From contig NZ_BOQP01000016.1 of the NCBI RefSeq assembly GCF_018332715.1, positions 124,001 through 188,000 of the forward strand: DNA of 64,000 nucleotides, read 5' to 3'. The notes under the pieces are model-generated. The model had not been told where the DNA came from. It ran no database searches and saw only the letters and a program-made list of their open reading frames with translations. Source of the stretch: Winogradskya consettensis. Its GTDB lineage: Bacteria; Actinomycetota; Actinomycetes; Mycobacteriales; Micromonosporaceae. The position numbers and the translations under genes are program-made. Position 1 is the first letter of the stretch; the number at the start of each line of letters is the position of its first letter. Below are positions 23,733-31,855 of the stretch, piece by piece.

Positions 23733-24759
23733 GCGTTTCGCGCAGGGCGGGGGCGATCTCCGTGCCCAGGCGGTGCACGGAGGCCTCGACCAGCGGGGCC
23801 GGGAGACCGCCCCAGTCGGCGAGGAGTTGCAGGCGGTCGTAGCCGAGCACCTTGTGCAGGTGGACGAGCTTGTCGATGACGTGGCCGGGCGTACCGATCA
23901 TCAGGGGCCGGTCGGGGCCGGTGCCGTCGGTGAAGGCCTGCGGGGTGACGACGAAACCGCCGCCTCCGGGGTGCTTGGGCCGCAGGAAGTCGTGATAGTT
24001 CGGGTACGTCGACGCGGCCTCCGCCTGCGTTTCCGCACCGAAGTAGTGCGCCGCGACGCCCACCCGCAGCCGATCGGCGTGCCCGGCCCGTGCGCCGGCC
24101 GCGCGGTAGAGGTCCACCAGCCCGCGGAGGTGCTCCGGGGAGCCGCCGAGGTAGCCGAGGATCAGCGGCAGGCCCAGCAGCCCGGCGCGGGCGGCGCTGG
24201 CCGGGGTCCCGCCGGCGCCGATCCATACGGGCAACGCCGCTTGCACGCCACGCGGCACCACGGCGGCCCGGGTCAGCGGCGGGCGGTGGGTGCCGCTCCA
24301 GGTGATCTCCGGTTCGTCGCGCAGGCGCAGCAGCAGGTCCAGCTTCTCGGTGAACACCTCGTTGTAGTCGTTGATGTCGACCCCGAACAGCGCGAACGGC
24401 TCCGGGTACGCACTGCGGCCCACGGTGATCTCCGCGCGGCCGCCGCTGATGAGGTCGAGGGTGGCGAAGTCCTGGTGCACGCGGACGGGGTCGAGCGCGC
24501 TCAGCACGGTCACGCCGCTGGTCAGCCGGATCCGGGCGGTGCGGGCCGCGACGGCGGCCAGCACGGGCACGGGTGACGAGACGACGAAGTCGCGGCTGTG
24601 GTGCTCGCCGAGCCCGAAGACGTCGAGGCCGAGTTCGTCCGCTTGGACGCCCAGCTCGATGATCTGGGCCGTGCGGGCGGCTTCGGTGACGGTGGTGCCG
24701 TCGACCGTGCGCGGCTGACGGTCGGCCAGGCTGGCGACACCGATTTCTACAACTGACAT
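23725..24759 (-). CDS. LLM-class flavin-dependent oxidoreductase
   Basis: The 344-residue protein from ATG 24759 (MSVVEIGVASLADR) is a luciferase-like TIM barrel: TEAARTAQIIELGVQADELGLDVFGLGEHHSRDF (shown in part), LSALDPVRVHQDFATLDLISGGRAEITVGRS, and LPVWIGAGGTPASAARAGLLGLPLILG. These enzymes use FMNH2 or F420; the substrate is unknown. It is divergent from a TetR gene, and two matching palindromes lie between them, so this pair is probably a regulator and its target. Confidence 0.85.
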   Translation of the reverse strand: MSVVEIGVASLADRQPRTVDGTTVTEAARTAQIIELGVQADELGLDVFGLGEHHSRDFVVSSPVPVLAAVAARTARIRLTSGVTVLSALDPVRVHQDFATLDLISGGRAEITVGRSAYPEPFALFGVDINDYNEVFTEKLDLLLRLRDEPEITWSGTHRPPLTRAAVVPRGVQAALPVWIGAGGTPASAARAGLLGLPLILGYLGGSPEHLRGLVDLYRAAGARAGHADRLRVGVAAHYFGAETQAEAASTYPNYHDFLRPKHPGGGGFVVTPQAFTDGTGPDRPLMIGTPGHVIDKLVHLHKVLGYDRLQLLADWGGLPAPLVEASVHRLGTEIAPALRETLS

Positions 24760-24774
24760 GATCGGTCCTAAAGT

Positions 24775-24814
24775 GGAAGGGGTCTTCCGCAACAGTATCC
24801 GGAAGAGGGCTTCC
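24775..24814. promoter_or_regulatory. Two TetR-type operator palindromes between LLM and tetR genes
   Basis: GGAAG-GGGT-CTTCC (24775-24788) and GGAAG-AGGG-CTTCC (24801-24814) have identical 5-bp arms and 26-bp centre spacing. They occupy the divergent promoter region and are the obvious binding sites for the neighbouring TetR. Confidence 0.65.
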
Positions 24815-24832
24815 AGTTAAGGGGTGTGGGTC

Positions 24833-25471
24833 ATGTCACGGCAGCCTCGGGCCGATGCGGTCCGCAACCGGGAGCGGGTGCTGGCGGCGGCCGCCGAGGT
24901 GTTCGGCGAGGCGGGCATCGACGTGCCGATGAGCGAAGTCGCACGTCGCGCCGGCGTGGGGATCGCCACGCTGATCCGCAACTTCCCGGCTCGCGCCGAC
25001 CTCGTCGAGGCGACGTTCGGGGCGGCGATGACGGACTACGCGGACACGGCCACCAGGGCGGCGGCGGATTCCGATCCGTGGGCCGGTTTCTGCGGGTTCA
25101 TCGGGTACGTCTGCCGGATCCCGCAGCGCGACCGCGGCTTCGCGCAGGTCCTGACCACGATGTTCACCGGCGCCGAGCTGCTCGAGGCGCAGCGCCAGCG
25201 CGGGCTGCGGGAGTTCATCCGGCTCGTCCGCAGGGCCAAGGCCGCCGGGGCGCTGCGGGCCGACTTCTCCCCGCACGACCTGCCGCTGATCCTGCTGGCC
25301 ACCGGGGGAGTGATGCGCACTCAGAGCCCGGCTCTCGCCACCGCGCAGGACCGGCTGATCGGCTACCTGCTCCAGGCCTGCGCCGCGTCCAACACGACGC
25401 CGCTGCCAGGAGCGCCACCGCCGCGGGACCTCTACGCAGCTCTGGAGTTCCGGCGTGGGGGCCAGAGCTGA
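24833..25471 (+). CDS. TetR-family transcriptional repressor
   Basis: ATG 24833 follows AAGGGG. The 212-residue protein has the TetR helix-turn-helix (RERVLAAAAEVFGEAGIDVPMSEVARRAGVGIATLIRNFPARADLVEATF, in part) where the usual YYHFxxK recognition end reads LIRNFPAR. The C-terminal ligand domain (about 75-185) is of the SbtR type and ends with LIGYLLQACAAS. It presumably represses itself and the LLM gene through the paired palindromes in front of it. Confidence 0.87.
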   Translation: MSRQPRADAVRNRERVLAAAAEVFGEAGIDVPMSEVARRAGVGIATLIRNFPARADLVEATFGAAMTDYADTATRAAADSDPWAGFCGFIGYVCRIPQRDRGFAQVLTTMFTGAELLEAQRQRGLREFIRLVRRAKAAGALRADFSPHDLPLILLATGGVMRTQSPALATAQDRLIGYLLQACAASNTTPLPGAPPPRDLYAALEFRRGGQS

Positions 25472-25489
25472 CCCCCACGCCGCGGTTGC

Positions 25490-27604
25490 TTAAGCCGCCG
25501 GGCCGGCGGAGGACATCACCAGGGCGGCGCGGTCCCAGGCCCGGTGCAGGCCGACGGCCTTGATCAGATCCTTGGTGTACGCGCTCGACACCCCGTCGCT
25601 GAGCAGGATGCCCGGCGCGGTCGTGTCGATGCCCGCCGTGAGCAGGGCCTGCTCGCCGTCGCCCCAGGCACCGATGGCCTTGGCGTGCCGGAAGGCCTCC
25701 TGCAGCAGCACCGTCAACTTGATGTCGGCCAGTGCGCCGGCGCCGCCCGCGATGAGGATCGCGTCGTACTCCACCGAGCGGGTGGTGAGCAGCGTCCGCT
25801 CGATGATCTCGGTGCGGGCGCCCTTGCCGAGCGTGCCACCGACCGGGGCGATGACGCGGACGAACGCGCCCTTGGCCTCGAACGCCTTGCGGATCTTGCC
25901 GATGCCCGCCAGGTCGGCGCCCGGGGCGGCGACGATGCCGATGACCCGGCCGGCGATGGGACCGGGGACCGGGGAGATCTGCGACAGTGCCGGGGACGGC
26001 TGCACGTCGTCGGCCGGCTTGCCGACCGGTGCCGGCATGCCGAGACCCGCGGCGACTTGCTCGCACAGGTCGGCGTCGACGTTGGCGAGCACGCCCAGGG
26101 CGCGTTCCCGGATCGGCTGCTCGTAGACCTTGCCGAGCTCGAACGTGAAGGCCTCGACGATGTGCAGCTTCTCCACCGGGCTCATGCTCGCGTAGAACAG
26201 CGTGGCCTGCGAGAAGTGGTCGTCGAACGAGACCGGGTTGGCGCGCACCTTCTCGCCGTGGACGAGCCGCGGGACCTGGACGTAGCCGCCCTGCGGTTCG
26301 GTGGCGGGCTCGGGGCCCTCGTCACCGGCCAGGCTGTTGGGCAGGTACGGCGCGACGCCGCGGTGGATGACGCTCTGGTGCATGCCGTCGCGCAGGTTGT
26401 CGTTGACCGGGGCGTGCGACCGGTTGATCGGCAGCTGGGCGAAGTTGGGGCCGCCGAGCCGGGTGAGCTGGGTGTCGAGGTAGGAGAACAGCCGCGCCTG
26501 CATCAGCGGGTCGTTGGTGACCTCGATGCCGGGGACCAGGTGGCCGGTGTGAAACGCGACCTGCTCGGTCTCGGCGAAGTAGTTGTCCGGGTTGCGGTTC
26601 AGCGTGAGCCGGCCGATCAGCTGGACCGGTGCCAGCTCCTCGGGGACGATCTTCGTGGGGTCGAGCAGGTCGATGCCCTCGAACGTCTCGTCGTCGCTGT
26701 CCGGCATCACCTGGATGCCGAGCTCGTACTCGAGGAACGCTCCGGCGTCGATCGCGTCGGCCATGTCCCGGCGGTGGAAGTCCGGGTCGGTGCCCGCCGC
26801 CAGCTGGGCTTCCTCCCAGACCAGGGAATGCACCCCGGCCACGGGCTTCCAGTGGAATTTCACCAGACTCGTAGCGCCCTCGGCGTCGACCAGCCGGAAG
26901 GTGTGGACACCGAAGCCTTCCATCGTCCGGTAGGAACGCGGAATACCCCGGTCGGACATCGCCCACATGACGTGGTGGGTGGCCTCGGTGTGCAGGGAGA
27001 CGAAGTCCCAGAAACTGTCGTGCGCGCTCTGCGCCTGCGGGATCTCCCGATCCGGGTGCGGTTTTCCGGCGTGGATGATGTCCGGGAACTTGATGCCGTC
27101 CTGAATGAAGAAGACGGGCATGTTGTTGCCGACCAGGTCGACGTTTCCCTCGGCAGTGTAGAACTTCACGGAGAAACCGCGGGTGTCGCGAACGGTGTCC
27201 GCCGATCCGCGGGAGCCGAGCGCCGTGGAGAAGCGGACGAATACCGGTGTCTCGCGGCCCTGTTCGGCCAGGAAAGGCGCCTTCGTCACCGATCCGGCAC
27301 TGCCGTACGCTCGGAAAACTCCGTGCGCGGCGGCACCGCGGGCGTGCACGACCCGCTCCGGAATGCGCTCGTGGTCAAAATGGGTGATCTTTTCGCGCAG
27401 GTGGAAGTCCTCGAGCAGCGAAGGCCCCCGCGGCCCGGCTTTCAGGGAATGATCCGTGTCCGACAACCGCAGCCCCTCGGCGGTGGTCAGGAAGGCGCCG
27501 TTCTGCAGTCCTTGCTCAGGGGCAAGGGCCTTGCTCACCGGGCTGGTTTCCGCGGGATCGAGAGCGGCGGGGGACGGAGCCGGGGTGTTCTTCTTCGCAG
27601 CCAT
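25490..27604 (-). CDS. katE: Large-subunit catalase with DJ-1/PfpI-like C-terminal domain
   Basis: The ATG at 27604 follows GAGG by 7 nt. The 704-residue protein matches HPII-type clade 2 catalases: active-site His in RVVHARGAAAHG, Asn in LVGNNMPVFFIQD, heme-ligand Tyr in RLFSYLDTQ, and a C-terminal flavodoxin/DJ-1-like domain (about 555-700: GRVIGIVAAPGADL, AILIAGGAGAL). It dismutates hydrogen peroxide in the cytoplasm. It is divergent from a zinc alcohol dehydrogenase gene with 108 bp between starts, a pairing that suggests a shared stress-responsive promoter. Confidence 0.93.
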   Translation of the reverse strand: MAAKKNTPAPSPAALDPAETSPVSKALAPEQGLQNGAFLTTAEGLRLSDTDHSLKAGPRGPSLLEDFHLREKITHFDHERIPERVVHARGAAAHGVFRAYGSAGSVTKAPFLAEQGRETPVFVRFSTALGSRGSADTVRDTRGFSVKFYTAEGNVDLVGNNMPVFFIQDGIKFPDIIHAGKPHPDREIPQAQSAHDSFWDFVSLHTEATHHVMWAMSDRGIPRSYRTMEGFGVHTFRLVDAEGATSLVKFHWKPVAGVHSLVWEEAQLAAGTDPDFHRRDMADAIDAGAFLEYELGIQVMPDSDDETFEGIDLLDPTKIVPEELAPVQLIGRLTLNRNPDNYFAETEQVAFHTGHLVPGIEVTNDPLMQARLFSYLDTQLTRLGGPNFAQLPINRSHAPVNDNLRDGMHQSVIHRGVAPYLPNSLAGDEGPEPATEPQGGYVQVPRLVHGEKVRANPVSFDDHFSQATLFYASMSPVEKLHIVEAFTFELGKVYEQPIRERALGVLANVDADLCEQVAAGLGMPAPVGKPADDVQPSPALSQISPVPGPIAGRVIGIVAAPGADLAGIGKIRKAFEAKGAFVRVIAPVGGTLGKGARTEIIERTLLTTRSVEYDAILIAGGAGALADIKLTVLLQEAFRHAKAIGAWGDGEQALLTAGIDTTAPGILLSDGVSSAYTKDLIKAVGLHRAWDRAALVMSSAGPAA

Positions 27605-27712
27605 GCACAACCTCGATCACATAATGGAAACCATGAACGATGGTCGGGTGCCCTTGGTGAAGCACCTGAAACATCGATGAATAATCTGCGGGCGCCCGGG
27701 CATCCCGAACAA

Positions 27713-28897
27713 ATGCGAGCTCTGACGTGGCAAGGAACTACCAAGGTGTCCGTGGAAACCGTGCCGGACCCGGTTATCGAAGAACCGACGGACGCGATCG
27801 TGCGGATCACGTCGACCGCGATCTGCGGCTCCGACCTGCACCTGTACGACGTCCTCGGCATGTATCTCGACGCCGGTGACGTCCTCGGTCACGAGCCGAT
27901 GGGTATCGTCGAGGAGGTCGGCCCCGGGGTCACCCACATCAGGGCCGGCGACCGGGTGGTGATCCCGTTCAACATCTCCTGCGGCCACTGCTGGATGTGC
28001 ACCCGCGGGCTGTTCGCCCAGTGCGAGACCACCCAGAACCGGTCGCAGGGTACGGGCGCCTCGCTGTTCGGCTTCTCCAAGCTCTACGGCCAGGTGCCGG
28101 GCGGCCAGGCCGAGTTCCTGCGCGTCCCGCAGGCCCAGTTCGGCCCGATCAAGGTGCCGGACGGCCACCCCGACGAGCGCTACCTGTTCCTGTCCGACGT
28201 GCTGACCACCTCATGGCAGGCGGCGAAGTTCGCGGACATCGCGCCCGGTGACACGGTGGTCGTCACCGGTCTCGGGCCGATCGGCCAGATGAGCGCCCGG
28301 ATCGCCCGCCACCTCGGCGCCGGCCGCGTGATCGCGATCGACAACGTCCCGGAGCGGCTCGCGATGGCCCAGCGCCACGGCATCGAGGTGCTGAACTTCG
28401 ACGAGGTGGATGACATCCCGGCGGCGATCCGCGACCAGACGGCGGGGCGCGGCGCGGACAGCGTCATCGAGGCGGTCGGCATGGAGGCCCACGGGACGCC
28501 GTTCCAGTCGGCGGCGATGAAGGCAGCGGGAATGCTCCCCGACGCGATCGCCCGCAAGGCCACCGAGAAGTTCGGCGTCGACCGGATGGGTGCCCTGCGG
28601 ACGGCGTTCGACGCGGTCCGCCGCGCCGGCACGATCTCGATCATCGGCGTGTACGGCGGCAATGCCGACCCGTTCCCGATGATGGATCTCTTCGACAAGG
28701 GCGTGACGCTGCGCATGGGCCAGGCCCACGTGAAGCGCTGGGTCGACGACGTCCTGCCGCTGCTCACCGGTGACGACGACCCGCTCGGCGTGGACGACCT
28801 GGTCACGCATCGTGTGCCGCTGGAGGGCGCGCCGGACGCGTACGAGATGTTCAAGAACAAGTCGGACGGCTGCATCAAGGTCGTACTGAAGCCGTGA
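27713..28897 (+). CDS. Zinc-dependent alcohol/formaldehyde-dehydrogenase-like MDR
   Basis: I start at ATG 27713 (MRALTWQGTTKVSVETVPDP), the usual family start; an in-frame ATG at 27677 is possible and neither has a clear ribosome site. The 394-residue protein has the catalytic zinc residues in AICGSDLHLY and LGHEPMG, the four-cysteine structural zinc loop CGHCWMC...QC, and a Rossmann motif GLGPIGQMSARIARHLGAG. It belongs to the glutathione-independent formaldehyde dehydrogenase-like group of medium-chain dehydrogenases, with an insertion near SAAMKAAGMLPDAIARKATEKFG (in part). The substrate is unknown. Confidence 0.88.
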   Translation: MRALTWQGTTKVSVETVPDPVIEEPTDAIVRITSTAICGSDLHLYDVLGMYLDAGDVLGHEPMGIVEEVGPGVTHIRAGDRVVIPFNISCGHCWMCTRGLFAQCETTQNRSQGTGASLFGFSKLYGQVPGGQAEFLRVPQAQFGPIKVPDGHPDERYLFLSDVLTTSWQAAKFADIAPGDTVVVTGLGPIGQMSARIARHLGAGRVIAIDNVPERLAMAQRHGIEVLNFDEVDDIPAAIRDQTAGRGADSVIEAVGMEAHGTPFQSAAMKAAGMLPDAIARKATEKFGVDRMGALRTAFDAVRRAGTISIIGVYGGNADPFPMMDLFDKGVTLRMGQAHVKRWVDDVLPLLTGDDDPLGVDDLVTHRVPLEGAPDAYEMFKNKSDGCIKVVLKP

Positions 28898-28905
28898 TCC
28901 CTGAC

Positions 28906-28940
28906 GGTGGTCGCCGCCCGACGACGCGGCGGCGACCACC
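28906..28940. terminator. Bidirectional terminator between adh and protease genes
   Basis: GGTGGTCGCCGC (28906-28917) pairs perfectly with GCGGCGACCACC (28929-28940) around an 11-nt loop, between two convergent genes; flanking ATCCC and GGGGAT lengthen the stem. There is no T-run. Confidence 0.75.
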
Positions 28941-28945
28941 GGGGA

Positions 28946-29725
28946 TCAGGCGTTGACGATGTCCAGGATCCAGTCGGCGATGTTGTCGGTCCGGGCCGGG
29001 CTCTCGATCTCGGTGTGCGGGCAGCTCGGCCCGTTGCTCACGACCGCGACCAGCTCCGGGCCCCGCCAGCGCGGCTCGCGGAAGAACGGGCCACCCGAGT
29101 CGTAGGGGCAGGGCGTCGTGTCGGCCTGCGGGGCCAGCCCCCGCACGCCCAGGGTCGACTCCTGCAGCGACTCCACCTCGAGCTGCCCGGTCTGCAGATG
29201 TGTGGCCGGAACCGGGTTGGTGCTGGTCAGCGAGCCGTACCCGGTGAGGCGCAGCACGTCGCCTGCCTCCGGGGCACGCTTGGAGACCTTGAGCGGCTTG
29301 ATGTCCGTGATCGGCGACGCCAGCTGCGCGAGCGCCACATCGGCCGTGGCCGACTGCCGGACCGCCACGATCTCGAGGTCGTGACCACCGGTCCCCGTCG
29401 TCAGATCGGTACGCCCGACGGTCGCCACGGTCGACGCCGCAACCGGCCGCTCGACGCGCACGCTGTTCTCGTCCCGGAAGCAGTGCCCGGCCGTGACCAC
29501 CCAGTCGGGCGCGATCAGGGCACCGGAACAGGCGCTGTTGCGGGTGCCGCCCCCGAGCACGGGGATGCCGGTCATCGTCAGCTTGACCGAGAACCGGTAC
29601 TTGCCGTCCTGCACGGCCTCACCGTTGGCGATCGCGTTGGCCGGCCCGATGCCGAACATCGCAATCCCGGCGGCAACCACCACGGTGGCGGCACCGGCGA
29701 GCAACCCTACTTTTCTGCGACGCAA
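28946..29725 (-). CDS. Secreted trypsin-like (S1) serine protease
   Basis: The start is a TTG at 29725 with a strong GAGGAG six bases upstream; the upstream ATG at 29782 has none. The 259-residue protein has a signal peptide (RRRKVGLLAGAATVVVAAGIAMFG) and a mature start near IANGEAVQDGKYRF. The triad is H81 in VVTAGHC, D129 in ATADVALAQL and S210 in CPYDSGGPFF. Cysteines at 66/82 and 206/ C-terminal PSCP fit disulfides. It is a second secreted protease of a different S1 subgroup from the one at 11.8-13 kb, without a long propeptide. Confidence 0.85.
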   Translation of the reverse strand: MRRRKVGLLAGAATVVVAAGIAMFGIGPANAIANGEAVQDGKYRFSVKLTMTGIPVLGGGTRNSACSGALIAPDWVVTAGHCFRDENSVRVERPVAASTVATVGRTDLTTGTGGHDLEIVAVRQSATADVALAQLASPITDIKPLKVSKRAPEAGDVLRLTGYGSLTSTNPVPATHLQTGQLEVESLQESTLGVRGLAPQADTTPCPYDSGGPFFREPRWRGPELVAVVSNGPSCPHTEIESPARTDNIADWILDIVNA

Positions 29726-29791
29726 AGCGTTCTCCTCGTTCGATGAACGTATCGATGCTTCGCGCCACGCTAGCCCTGCCATTCAAGCCGA

Positions 29792-30080
29792 TCAACTCGA
29801 CGGCCATCTACGTGAATATGTGCTGGTCAGGGCCGCGATCGAGCCCTTGATGACCTCTCGGTGAGCGGCTGCTGCCGATGCGTCATCGAGCCCCTCGGTG
29901 ACGCCGGATCTGCTCAGTGCCAGCACCACGGTGACGAGGTGCTGGTCGTAGAGGCGGGCGGCGTACTCCGGCAGATCCTCGACGTCGAGCGGCACGTCGC
30001 TGAGCGTCTGCACCACGACCGCGTCGAACACGGCGTCGAAGAGCCCGTCCTTGCTGCCGTAGTACGCATAGTCGGTGACC
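29792..30080 (-). pseudogene. Truncated TetR-family regulator
   Basis: The minus-strand frame contains the end of a TetR helix-turn-helix and the start of its ligand domain (DYAYYGSKDGLFDAVFDAVV, then LDVEDLPEYAARLYDQHLVTVVLALS). The N-terminal helices are replaced by sequence that belongs, on the other strand, to an alcohol dehydrogenase fragment, and the C-terminal half of the ligand domain is missing or altered. I read it as a decayed gene. Confidence 0.6.
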
Positions 30081-30414
30081 CGCGGCGGATCGGCGTTCAC
30101 CACGTCCAAGACCAAGATCGACGATGCGTACGCCCTGGGCGCCCACGACGTGGTGCTCTCCACCGACGACGCGCAGCCGGCCGAGCGGGCGGACACGTTC
30201 GACCTGCTGCTCGACACCGTCTCGGCGGGCTACCCGAAGACGCCGGTGATGCGGACGCTCGCGTTCGACGGGGCCCTGGTCTCCCTCGGGCTGCCCAGCG
30301 GTTTTGACGTGTCGCCGATGGTCCTCGTGGCCGGCCGGCGCTGGACCGGCTCCGGGGCAACGACGTGAAGTACCGCTTCGTGATCGACCTGGCTGCGGCA
30401 CCGCGCCCCGCCTG
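30081..30414 (+). pseudogene. Fragment of a YahK-type zinc alcohol dehydrogenase
   Basis: TTSKTKIDDAYALGAHDVVLSTDDAQ, given in part, with DTFDLLLDTVSAGYPKTPVMRTLAFDGALVSLGLP and VAGRRWTGSG match the second half of the Rossmann domain of NADP-dependent alcohol dehydrogenases. The N-terminal 200 residues are missing. After GSG the frame is lost, but the expected C-terminus (DVKYRFVIDLA) appears in another frame at 30360-30400, so there is also an internal deletion. It abuts the TetR fragment at about 30080. Confidence 0.65.
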
Positions 30415-30432
30415 ACGAGCAGAGGGGCGCGG
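30401..30432. terminator. Hairpin between the dehydrogenase remnant and the putative anti-sigma gene
   Basis: CCGCGCCCC (30401-30409) pairs perfectly with GGGGCGCGG (30424-30432) around 14 nt. It lies between convergent units and may terminate the sigma-factor operon. Confidence 0.55.
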
Positions 30433-30444
30433 CGCATCCTGGTG

Positions 30445-31218
30445 TCAGCCGATGACGAAGGGCTTGCCGACCGGGAGTTCGGCGCCGGCCGCGTCGTAGG
30501 CGGTCCAGTCGCTGGTGTCCGGGAGCTCGTTCTTGGTGACCTTGCCGAGCTTGTACATCGGGTCGTTCTTGTCAGCCTGGAGGTAGACCTGGTCGAGGGG
30601 GAACCAGAAGAAGACGACGTTCGGGTCCTCGCTCCAGGTCGCCGTCTTCGCCGTGCGGACCTTGCCGCGGGACTTGACGGTGATCGTGGTGGCGGGGCCG
30701 ACGTAGTAGCCGTACATCGGGAGGTTGACGTTCTCGGACGAGGACGGCAGGCCGATGGCGTGGAAGCCGGGGCTGTTGTCCGGGGCCTCCTCGTCGAACG
30801 TGTTGTCGCAGAAGGCCTGCGCGTCGGTGGGGGTGGCGGCGCAGACGCGGATGCCGAACTCGATGTCCGGGTATGCCGGGTTGTCGTTGTGGAACGCATT
30901 GATCTTGATCTTGGAGTTGCGCTGGCGGATGCCGGTGTCGACGGGCAGGCCCCAGTAGCCGTCCGGGGCGGCGGAGGCCGACGGCGTGGGCCAGGCGCTC
31001 GCGGCCGGGGCTCCCGTCTGGGCAGGGGGCGCCTGCGCCTGCCAGGTCGTCGCGGTCACGCCGCCGGTGACCACGAGGGCCGCCGCCGCGACGGTCGCGA
31101 TCGCGGCGCGGCGCTTGAGACGCAGCTTGCGGCCCGCGCTCATGATGTCGTCCAGCGCGGGCGGGCGGCCGTCCTCGTCGCCGTGCAGGGCGGTCCGGAA
31201 GGTGTCGAGATCGTTCAT
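30445..31218 (-). CDS. Single-pass membrane protein, putative anti-sigma factor
   Basis: The ATG at 31218 overlaps the sigma-factor TGA (ATGA), so the two are translationally coupled. The 257-residue protein has about 35 cytoplasmic residues (NDLDTFRTALHGDEDGRPP), one membrane helix (RRAAIATVAAAALVVTGGVTATTW) and a roughly 195-residue exported domain with an Ala/Pro/Ser-rich neck and two cysteines (RVCAATPTDAQAFCDNTF). I do not recognise the exported domain. No zinc-type HxxxCxxC anti-sigma motif is present in the short cytoplasmic part. The position is that of an anti-sigma factor for the SigE-family factor, but this is inferred from context. Confidence 0.6.
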   Translation of the reverse strand: MNDLDTFRTALHGDEDGRPPALDDIMSAGRKLRLKRRAAIATVAAAALVVTGGVTATTWQAQAPPAQTGAPAASAWPTPSASAAPDGYWGLPVDTGIRQRNSKIKINAFHNDNPAYPDIEFGIRVCAATPTDAQAFCDNTFDEEAPDNSPGFHAIGLPSSSENVNLPMYGYYVGPATTITVKSRGKVRTAKTATWSEDPNVVFFWFPLDQVYLQADKNDPMYKLGKVTKNELPDTSDWTAYDAAGAELPVGKPFVIG

Positions 31219-31727
31219 GACGTCACTCCGTTCATTACGGGTTCGGTGTCGAGGCTGATCCGCAGCTTGGCCAGCGCGCGGGCGTTGAGGCTCTTCACGG
31301 TGCCGACGGCGATGTCGAGCTCCGCCGCGACGTCGCGTTCGCTGAGGTCGAAGTAGTGCCGGAGCACGACCACGGCGCGTTCGCGGTCCGCGAGTTTCGC
31401 CAGCGCGGCCAGCAGCCAGCGCTGCTCGGTGATGTCGCCGGCGAGGTCCTGCTCCGACGCCCGGTCGGGGAGGCGTTCCAGCTCGTGGGCGTCCTCCCGG
31501 ATCGGGCGGCGCCACTGGTCCTTCAGGTGGTTGACCATGATCCGGCGGGTGTACGCGTACGGGTCCTGCCGCTGCACCCGCCGCCAGGCCGCGTACGTCT
31601 TCACGAGCGCGGTCTGCGCGGCGTCCTCGGCCTGCTGGCTGTTGCCGGTCAGCAGATACGCGGCGCGGCGCAGGCGCTGGAAGCTCGCCCCCGCGAACTC
31701 GGCGAACTCCGCGTCACCGCGCGCCAT
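31215..31727 (-). CDS. ECF sigma factor, SigE family
   Basis: The 170-residue protein has sigma region 2 (FAEFAGASFQRLRRAAYLLTGNSQQAEDAAQTALVKTYAAW, in part) and region 4 (LAALAKLADRERAVVVLRHYFDLSERDVAAELDIAVGTVKS, in part), with the short inter-region linker typical of the actinobacterial SigE-type ECF factors. It should direct RNA polymerase to a limited set of envelope- or stress-related promoters. It is first in a two-gene operon with the membrane protein below it, and divergent from the fatty acid desaturase gene, which could be in its regulon. Confidence 0.9.
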   Translation of the reverse strand: MARGDAEFAEFAGASFQRLRRAAYLLTGNSQQAEDAAQTALVKTYAAWRRVQRQDPYAYTRRIMVNHLKDQWRRPIREDAHELERLPDRASEQDLAGDITEQRWLLAALAKLADRERAVVVLRHYFDLSERDVAAELDIAVGTVKSLNARALAKLRISLDTEPVMNGVTS

Positions 31728-31806
31728 GGGCTGTCCTCGTTCTCGTCATGTCTTCTGGACGCGCGGGGCGGCCGAAAGGTTCGCAGCGACTTCACAGCTG
31801 CGGGGG

Positions 31807-31816
31807 GTGCTAGCAC
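31807..31816. promoter_or_regulatory. 10-bp perfect palindrome between sigma factor and desaturase genes
   Basis: GTGCTAGCAC is self-complementary and lies 40 bp before the desaturase ATG and 80 bp before the sigma gene start. GCTAGCACTC also resembles one half of a CIRCE (HrcA) element, but the second half is absent. Confidence 0.3.
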
Positions 31817-31855
31817 TCCTGACCCTGCCCCGGCGGTCGCGAGATCCTTGAGGGT

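Noticed and set aside
25544..28897. An 1117-codon plus-strand frame across katE and adh
   Set aside because: The part before 27713 is antisense to katE with Val/Gly/Arg-rich nonsense; only the last 394 codons are a real dehydrogenase.
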